Positions 57,575 through 64,000 of a stretch of 64,000 nt of DNA are shown here, in pieces; positions within the stretch are counted from its first letter, which is position 1, and each line of letters starts with the position of its first letter. The stretch lies in contig OX442314.1 of NCBI GenBank assembly GCA_949358305.1, positions 24,731,060-24,795,059 on the forward strand, read 5' to 3'. The notes beneath the pieces were generated by a model. It was not told the DNA's origin. It searched no databases and worked only from the letters and a program-made list of their open reading frames with translations. A program made the translations under genes and the position numbers. Origin of the DNA: Strigamia acuminata (lineage: Eukaryota; Arthropoda; Chilopoda; Geophilomorpha; Linotaeniidae).

Positions 57575-58783
57575 TTTGTGAGAGGAAATGCAGTTCCTAA
57601 CCATGGCAATTCCCTAATGACAGCAATTAATGACTGTGTACTTCCTGTCGAAAAAGAAAAAGTATCAGATGCACAAGCTTATTTCTAAAAATAGGTACTT
57701 ACACCTAGAAACTTGGTATCTGAAACACGCTATCTGAAAGTAAATTTCAGGATCATCACAATTTGTATTTTTGACGTTTATTTGTCATGACTCATGACCC
57801 CATGACCCTTAACAGCGGTGAGATTACTTTCTTTAAGACCCAACCTTGCACTCGCATCAAAAACTGGAAAAACCACAGAAGACCCAGTTCAAAGCCGACC
57901 GCAGATGTTCACCGTAGAAACAGTATCGTAATCAGATAAGGATGAGGAACAACAGATTCCCAGCAGGTCAACCATCCAAGTATATACTAACTAGCAGTGT
58001 GGTATCGAATGCAAACTAATAGTTCGAGTTCATGAACGAAGTTCACTTCTACAAATGAATGAAAAATTCAAACTGCGTTAACTTTTAGGAGTGAACTTGA
58101 ACGATGTTCGCGTTCACAATGTTTGACGATGAAAATGTTGCAAAAATATTAGATTAAATGTTTAGATGACGTTTTCATCATCAAAACAGCCATGAAAGCG
58201 GTGAAAACGACTGCTTTACTAAAAAAAAAGTCTTTTGTCATCTTATTTAGGAATATTTTGGAATATTCTAATCCTTTACATTTTCACAACTTTCAGTTCA
58301 TACAGTATGACCACAATATTTCTATTTTCTTAACTTAATGAGTGGCCGCATTAATTTGTCAACCAAATGTGGATTGGAACTTTGAATAATTTCCACAAAG
58401 AAACAACTACGCATGAGCAATACCATAAATCACTTCTTATAGAATGGAGATTAGGAGGTCAATTGGTCTTTGTAAGTGAATTCTGAAGCGTGACTTTCCT
58501 AAGTCATGATGATATTTTCGACACTTCTGCCTTCTAAAAGAGATTTAAAGAGATTAACTCACTTATTCCCCCAGAATTGAACACATCTAATGTGTCTCAA
58601 ATCATGTCGTATAAGATTAACTAGTACTGTCTTCACTGAAGCGTTTATACCACTTGAGACCCCAAAGCACAATGTGACTTCGGGGGCCCCAGAAGCTGAT
58701 TTACGGTCTGGGAGTCCTACTCGCAGCATTTTTCCAAACCCAAATTAAAGAAAAAAAATAATTAACAAAGTTTAATAGCATAT
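57575..58783. other. gene-poor stretch
   Basis: No recognised feature. Confidence 0.5.
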
Positions 58784-59036
58784 TACCGTATTTTACCGAT
58801 TAAAAGTCGCCCTCGAATGGTAGCAGCGGCTGAGACACCAAGAATACCGTCTTTTAGCAAAAGTACGGTATTGTTTCCGTATTTAACCTCACGAACGATG
58901 AAAGTAGGCTTCGTTCGAGACGTTCAGACTTCGATTGTTACATTAAACAAACGTAACAAACGAAAAACCGAAATTGTAATTGCTGACAAAAATGGCAGTT
59001 TTGAATAAGAGCGTTGCTCTTAATCGATAAAATACG
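58784..59036. mobile_element. family B TIR element, copy 2
   Basis: About 253 bp, the most compact copy. It starts TACCGTATTTTACCGATTAA and ends at CGATAAAATACG, where the terminal GTA is disrupted by the adjoining family A element. Confidence 0.8.
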
Positions 59037-59038
59037 TA

Positions 59039-59172
59039 TACTCGAGTTGCACTCAAAAAGGCACCTCACAATGTGTACTCCCATTGGTCGAGCCAGTTTA
59101 CTAATAACTCCAGACTGTATGCTACTACTAGGAGAAGTAGTTTTGTTTCTTATTTATTCTTGTGATTGTTAT
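59039..59172. mobile_element. family A element, copy 2, left part
   Basis: Matches the first 134 bp of the 17.2-kb copy with scattered differences and then stops at the BEL/Pao LTR. TA at 59037-59038 is the likely target duplication. The remainder should lie beyond the retrotransposon, outside the window. Confidence 0.82.
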
Positions 59173-59500
59173 TGTGAAAACTGGCGTTGTTAGAAGTAAC
59201 AAGGTCGCACGAGTTCGAGGGAAAGAGCACGGCGCAGCACAGAGAAGCCAACCTGCAGGAGGTGTTTTTGAGTGATATTGGATGACGCGTGACCGGAAGT
59301 GCTGTAAAAGTGTCATAAATTATCTTGTTTCACCCTTTGTTCCCCTGAATTTGTACTTGTGACCCCCAGAAATTACAATAAACTTGTTCTTAACCCAAAA
59401 AAGACATGCTTTTATTTCGAGAATTCATAAAAGTTAGAAAAGTAGTAAATTTACACAGTTTTAGTCAAAATTAGTTACAAATCGACTTTGCGAATCTTCA
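59173..59500 (+). repeat. probable 5' LTR of the BEL/Pao element
   Basis: About 328 bp from TG (at the break in family A) to CA just before the primer-binding-like site. The right copy is outside the window, so the ends are inferred. It contains AATAAA at 59377-59382, a plausible polyadenylation signal. Confidence 0.7.
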
Positions 59501-59502
59501 AA

Positions 59503-59520
59503 TGGTGCCGAAACCCGGGA
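59503..59520 (+). other. candidate primer-binding site
   Basis: TGGTGCCGAAACCCGGGA begins with TGG, complementary to the tRNA CCA end, two bases after the proposed LTR end. The tRNA was not identified. Confidence 0.55.
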
Positions 59521-59601
59521 AAATCAGTGAATCCGGACAGAAATAAGTAGAAAACAGCATCGTAAAGCCGACCACGCCGAATTTTGACCGAAAATTTCAA
59601 G

Positions 59602-62600
59602 ATGGACGCCCTTGATCGTTTGCGCGCTCAACAAGCCACGTCCAGAGAAGGAGCCAAGCGGTTATGTAATGCGGTACTCGTCGAATTAGCCAACGTTGCT
59701 CCAGAAATCCTCGCGTTGAAACGATTAAAAAACCAGTTGTTAGCAAAGAGTGAACAATTGACAGCGCTCGACGATAAGATATCGCCGATGATTGTTACGC
59801 GTGCGGATTTGGAGAAAGAAGAAAGCGACAACGAAGATTTCCGTGAGTTGATAATCGACTCTCTTACCGATATTGAAGTCAAATTGGAAGAACTTTTACG
59901 GCCACCAGCACCAGTTATACCCCCAGCGATTCCAATCGGCGGCAGCGCCACGAGCAACTCAGGCGAAGGGACAATAAAGCTGCCAAAGTTAGTAATGCGG
60001 AATTTCAGCGGGAATCCTGTTGAGTGGTCAAAGTTTTGGTCCAATTTCGAGTTGAGTGTCCACGGCAACGGTTCACTTACAGCAAAAGCCAAATTCGTAT
60101 ATTTGAACTCAGTTCTCGAAGGTACTGCAGCAACAGTTGTTCATGGTCTCAAAATCAGCGATGAGAACTATGAAACTGCAGTGACTTTACTTCAAAATCG
60201 ATTTGGGCGAAAAGAAGTCATCGTGAACGCTCACATTCAGACTTTGATGAAACTTAAACCAGTAAAACGAGTTAGCGACCTCGTTGAGTTGCGTAGACTC
60301 TACGACACGTGCGAATTGCATATTCGAAGTCTCGAGACTGAAGAAATCGATACAGCCACGTTTGGAATTGTATTGTGTCCATTGATACGAAATGCGGTGC
60401 CTGACGTTATTGCACTTGATTTTGCACGCAAAAATAAAGAAAACACTCACGATATGAAACTGTTTTTGGAGTTTTTCAGAGCCGAACTGGAGTTACGAGA
60501 AGAACACGTAGCCGTGAGCGACCAGACAGAGAAACCAGCCGCCAAGACGTTCGTCGACTACAAGAAGCCGACGCGTAACGACAAAATAGCCTCAGCCAAT
60601 GCATTGACTACCAACGTTTCATCATCCAGTTGCGTATTCTGCGACGATGCGTCGCACAAGAAGGAAGATTGTCCGCTCAACATTCCAGATCGATTGAAGC
60701 GGTGCATGTCAAAACGAACGTGTTTTAGATGTTTGGGCAGCAAACATATGGCGCGCAGCTGTCCCCAGAAAGAGAAGTGTGTGAACTGTGAGCGGTTTCA
60801 CCATATCCTGTTGTGCGAAGCGTCGAATACCAAGCCAGAGACCGTGCTTGTGTCGACGTTGACAGCAGCAGCAATTACAGCAGAGAACACTGACTTATTT
60901 TTGCAAGTATTAATGACAAATGTGGAATCGAATTGTAAAACCAAGGCTGTGCAGTGCATGTTTGATGGCGGAAGCCACAGATCGTTTATTAGCCAGAAAC
61001 TAGTGAATGAACTCGATGCCCAAGTAGTGGGAAAGCAAAATATGCAGATTTCCAGTTTTGGCGACTCTAAAACAGAGAGCGTTTGTCGTCGTCGCGTGAA
61101 AGTGACTTTAAGAAATATTACCGATACTAATAAGTTTGTTGATTTAGAATTGATCGAGGTGCCACGAATAACTCACTCAGTCGCGAGGCAGTCGGGTCCA
61201 AACGTGCGCGAGATGTTGCGCAAACACAAGATCACCTTAAATATCGACCAGATGTCGACCCAACAAGACGAGGTGGCAATTCTAATTGGAGCGGACCACT
61301 TTTGGCGTATCGTAACAGGCGAATCGAAACGTTTAGATGAGGGATTGATGTGTCTTCACACGTCTCTCGGTTGGACAATCCACGGCGCGATCAGAAGCCA
61401 AGATGAAACGGTTAGACAGTCAGCAACCCACGTGAATCTTGTGCAGTATGAAGACCGACTCGACCACCTTCTTCAACGTTTTTGGGAGTTGGAAGCAGTA
61501 GGCATTCCCCACGAAACTCTCACCAGCGCCCAGGACGAAGATGATCAAGCAGTAGCAAAATTTAAAGAGTCCATCAACTGGACGGGTGAGCGGTACGAGG
61601 TGCGACTGCCTTGGTTGCTGGACAAATCAGAGTTGGACAGCAACTATCAAATTGCACTTAAGAGACTGTGGAATCTTGTTCGCAAGTTTAAACAAAATCC
61701 GGACTTGTACCACCGCTATAAGAAGGTTCTGGACGACCAGAAAATCGCTGGAATAATCGAAACGGCCCCAGAAGTAGCCAACCAGACTGGGTGTTACTAC
61801 CTCCCACATCGACCAGTAATTCGAGAGCGGAGAAGCACCACAAAATTGCGCATAGTCTACGACGCCTCGTCGCACGCGCAGAAGAGTCGCTCTCTCAACG
61901 ACTGCCTGTTTACAGGGCCAAATCTCCTTCCAGAATTAATCAATGCCCTTTTATTTTTCAGACAATTCATTGTGGCATTGATTGGAGACATTAAACAAGC
62001 GTTTCATCAAATTTTGCTGGCGTTAGCTGACCGAGATGCGGTGAGGTTTCTGTGGATCGCGGATGGATGGGACGTTGAAGGACCAATCGTGTTGGAGATT
62101 CTCCGACAAACCAGAGTCCTATTTGGAGCATCTCCAAGTCCCTATCTCTTGAACGGAACGATACAACACCATCTCGAACAATATGCAGATCGTTTTCCCG
62201 AATTAATTATGAAATTGTTAAAGAGATTTTATGTTGATGACTTTTTGAACAGTGAAAAGACAACAACAGAAGCCATTGATGTCTACAAGAAGACGTCAAC
62301 AATCATGCTCGAAGCCAATATGGAACTAGTGAAGTGGTACAGCAATTCCCCAGTGCTACGAGAGCAATTTGCTGTTGACCATCCAACTGCAACGTTCGAA
62401 AGTGAGCAAAAAGTGTTGGGCCTGAAGTGGAATGGTGAGAGAGACGACTTGTCACTAGAACTCGAGGATGTGAAAGCAACTTTGGAACGTGAATCGAACA
62501 CTAAACGGCAGGTTATTCAATTGGTTGCACAGATCTTCGATCCGTTAGGATTTGCGTCGCCGTTTACAGTTTCAGGAAAGCTGTTTTTCCAGCAGTTGTG

Positions 62601-64000
62601 GAAATTGCAGATTGGATGGGACAGTCGTCTCTCCCTCGAACTTCTCGAACAGTGGGAGAAATGGAAAAAGCAGTTGCCAATGTTGGAAAATATTTGCGTG
62701 CCACGACATTTTGGCTTGGATGCAGAATTGAATAATCACGAAATCCATCTGTTTTGTGATGCGAGCCCCTTAGCGTACGGGGTGGTGGCGTACAATCGTG
62801 TGCGTCACCCAAATGGAAGTTGTAATGTATTTTTTATTCTTTCCAAATGCAGGATCGCGCCAATTAAGACGATTACGTTGCCCAGACTCGAGTTGATGGG
62901 AGCTTTGCTGCTGGCCAGAATTGCGCACAGACTGAAACAATTCACCACTGCAAAAGTTACAGCTTGGACAGATTCGACAATCGTTTTGTGTTGGTTGAAC
63001 GAGAAAAGGAAAGCCATTCCATTCGTAGCCAGGAGAGTGGAGGAAATCCAGATACACGTACCTTTTTCGAGTTGGCGACACTGTCCAGGAGTCCAGAATC
63101 CAGCAGACCTTCTAACACGAGGGATAGATGCAGAGGCGTTGATTCAAGCGAATACGTGGTGGAATGGCCCCGAGTGGCTTGTGAAGGACGAGAACGAATG
63201 GCCAGACATTAAAATAGACGAGAATAGCGACGAGATCGATTCAGAGGACTATTTGGCAGCAGCAGCCGTGATTCCAGAGCCACCATTGATGGACGAGCCA
63301 TCAAAATACGGCAGCTGGAGACGATTAGTACGAGTGACCGGATGGGTGCAAAGATTCGTCAAAAACACCAGAGACAAAGTTAGAAATGGCGCACCGTTGA
63401 CGGTGGATGAATTATCGGCAGCAGAGCTTTATTGGCTTCGTGTAATGCAACAATCGAACTTTGCAACAGAACTCGCAGCACTCAGCCATCGTCAGGAGTT
63501 CGCTCATAACTCTTTTTTGAACAAAGTCTCGTGTTATATAGACGAAAATGGTTTAATGCGATTGAATACCAGATTGCGATGGGCAAAAATCGACAGCAAC
63601 ATGAAAAATCCTTATGTTTTGCCCTCAAATCACATTTTAACCACTCTTATCGTTTCAGAAGCACATCAAAGAATTTTCCACGGTGGACTTGGAGAGACTT
63701 TGGCAGAAATTCGTCAAAAGTTTTGGATGCCAAAGCTGAGAAGGACAGTAAAAAGCGTGTTACACAAATGTTTCGTGTGCAAGCGAGTGCAAGGACGTTT
63801 CGTGCGCCAGACAGAATCATCGTTGCCACCAGATCGTGTCACTCAAGCTGAGCCATTTCAAGTCGTTGGAGTCGACTTCGCGGGCCCATTGTACCAACGT
63901 AGTGGAGAAAAATGCTACATCGTCGTGTTCACGTGTGCGGTTGTTCGAGCCGTGCACTTGGAATTAGTTTCAAGCATGAATACGGAGCGATTCATTCAGG
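59602..64000 (+). CDS. BEL/Pao Gag-Pol polyprotein (3' partial)
   Basis: Open for 1466 codons from the ATG at 59602, with no stop or frameshift to the window end. The N-terminal region (1 to about 340) is Gag-like, rich in charged and predicted helical sequence. Three CCHC knuckles follow (344-357, 374-387, 393-405). An aspartic protease has its active-site Asp 455 in FDGGS. Reverse transcriptase carries GDIKQAF (Asp 796) and YVDD at 877-880. RNase H has Asp 1053, Glu 1097, Asp 1124 and Asp 1169, so all four acidic residues are present. The integrase zinc site is His 1355, His 1360, Cys 1390, Cys 1393, and the first catalytic Asp of the core is probably Asp 1425. The order PR-RT-RH-IN in a single frame with Gag is typical of BEL/Pao. 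Everything visible looks functional. Confidence 0.93.
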   Translation, partial: MDALDRLRAQQATSREGAKRLCNAVLVELANVAPEILALKRLKNQLLAKSEQLTALDDKISPMIVTRADLEKEESDNEDFRELIIDSLTDIEVKLEELLRPPAPVIPPAIPIGGSATSNSGEGTIKLPKLVMRNFSGNPVEWSKFWSNFELSVHGNGSLTAKAKFVYLNSVLEGTAATVVHGLKISDENYETAVTLLQNRFGRKEVIVNAHIQTLMKLKPVKRVSDLVELRRLYDTCELHIRSLETEEIDTATFGIVLCPLIRNAVPDVIALDFARKNKENTHDMKLFLEFFRAELELREEHVAVSDQTEKPAAKTFVDYKKPTRNDKIASANALTTNVSSSSCVFCDDASHKKEDCPLNIPDRLKRCMSKRTCFRCLGSKHMARSCPQKEKCVNCERFHHILLCEASNTKPETVLVSTLTAAAITAENTDLFLQVLMTNVESNCKTKAVQCMFDGGSHRSFISQKLVNELDAQVVGKQNMQISSFGDSKTESVCRRRVKVTLRNITDTNKFVDLELIEVPRITHSVARQSGPNVREMLRKHKITLNIDQMSTQQDEVAILIGADHFWRIVTGESKRLDEGLMCLHTSLGWTIHGAIRSQDETVRQSATHVNLVQYEDRLDHLLQRFWELEAVGIPHETLTSAQDEDDQAVAKFKESINWTGERYEVRLPWLLDKSELDSNYQIALKRLWNLVRKFKQNPDLYHRYKKVLDDQKIAGIIETAPEVANQTGCYYLPHRPVIRERRSTTKLRIVYDASSHAQKSRSLNDCLFTGPNLLPELINALLFFRQFIVALIGDIKQAFHQILLALADRDAVRFLWIADGWDVEGPIVLEILRQTRVLFGASPSPYLLNGTIQHHLEQYADRFPELIMKLLKRFYVDDFLNSEKTTTEAIDVYKKTSTIMLEANMELVKWYSNSPVLREQFAVDHPTATFESEQKVLGLKWNGERDDLSLELEDVKATLERESNTKRQVIQLVAQIFDPLGFASPFTVSGKLFFQQLWKLQIGWDSRLSLELLEQWEKWKKQLPMLENICVPRHFGLDAELNNHEIHLFCDASPLAYGVVAYNRVRHPNGSCNVFFILSKCRIAPIKTITLPRLELMGALLLARIAHRLKQFTTAKVTAWTDSTIVLCWLNEKRKAIPFVARRVEEIQIHVPFSSWRHCPGVQNPADLLTRGIDAEALIQANTWWNGPEWLVKDENEWPDIKIDENSDEIDSEDYLAAAAVIPEPPLMDEPSKYGSWRRLVRVTGWVQRFVKNTRDKVRNGAPLTVDELSAAELYWLRVMQQSNFATELAALSHRQEFAHNSFLNKVSCYIDENGLMRLNTRLRWAKIDSNMKNPYVLPSNHILTTLIVSEAHQRIFHGGLGETLAEIRQKFWMPKLRRTVKSVLHKCFVCKRVQGRFVRQTESSLPPDRVTQAEPFQVVGVDFAGPLYQRSGEKCYIVVFTCAVVRAVHLELVSSMNTERFIQ

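Larger units (their letters stand above)
59173..64000 (+). mobile_element. BEL/Pao LTR retrotransposon, cut by the window edge
   Basis: It begins with an LTR starting TGTGAAAACTGGCG where the family A copy is interrupted. A primer-binding-like site follows the LTR, then one long Gag-Pol frame that is still open at the last base. Expected 3' parts (rest of integrase, right LTR, remaining family A sequence) lie beyond the window. Confidence 0.9.

Noticed and set aside
59628-60092. 154-codon minus-strand frame
   Set aside because: It is the antisense shadow of the BEL/Pao Gag frame, which carries the real domain signal.

Overview
The window is nuclear DNA from an invertebrate animal, most likely an arthropod. 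It is AT-rich, with long introns bounded by GT/AG, many small inverted-repeat transposons and minisatellites, and two LTR retrotransposons of the Gypsy and BEL/Pao superfamilies. I could not fix the species.

Only one host gene can be assembled with confidence. It lies on the minus strand between about 37.5 kb and 9.0 kb and has four coding exons (37509-37407, 34526-34376, 14239-14037, 11148-9035) whose splice phases join perfectly (1, 2, 1). The 856-residue product has a signal peptide, five CUB domains, one LDL-receptor class A module, a transmembrane helix and a very short basic tail. This is the general layout of receptor-auxiliary CUB/LDLa membrane proteins such as nematode LEV-10 and the Neto family, but orthology is not claimed. 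The 20-kb second intron holds most of the mobile DNA in the left half of the window.

Inside that intron, at 24822-27421, lies a complete but non-autonomous Gypsy-type LTR element on the plus strand, antisense to the host gene. It has 185-bp LTRs differing at one position, a CCTTG target duplication, a primer-binding-like site and a purine tract. Its single 643-codon ORF runs from Gag through two zinc knuckles and an aspartic protease, then goes straight into what looks like an integrase tail. Reverse transcriptase, RNase H and the integrase core are missing, yet the frame is open.

At the right edge (59173 to beyond 64000) an apparently intact BEL/Pao element begins. Its Gag-Pol frame is open for 1466 codons and leaves the window inside the integrase core. 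It has inserted into a small TA-flanked inverted-repeat element (family A), which itself sits at the terminus of another (family B), so three insertions are stacked.

The rest is intergenic or intronic sequence with at least seven families of short TIR elements (A to G here), one hAT-like element with an 8-bp target duplication, four minisatellite arrays, G-rich and palindromic patches and simple repeats. I found no tRNA, rRNA or recognised small RNA genes, and no second host gene I can defend.
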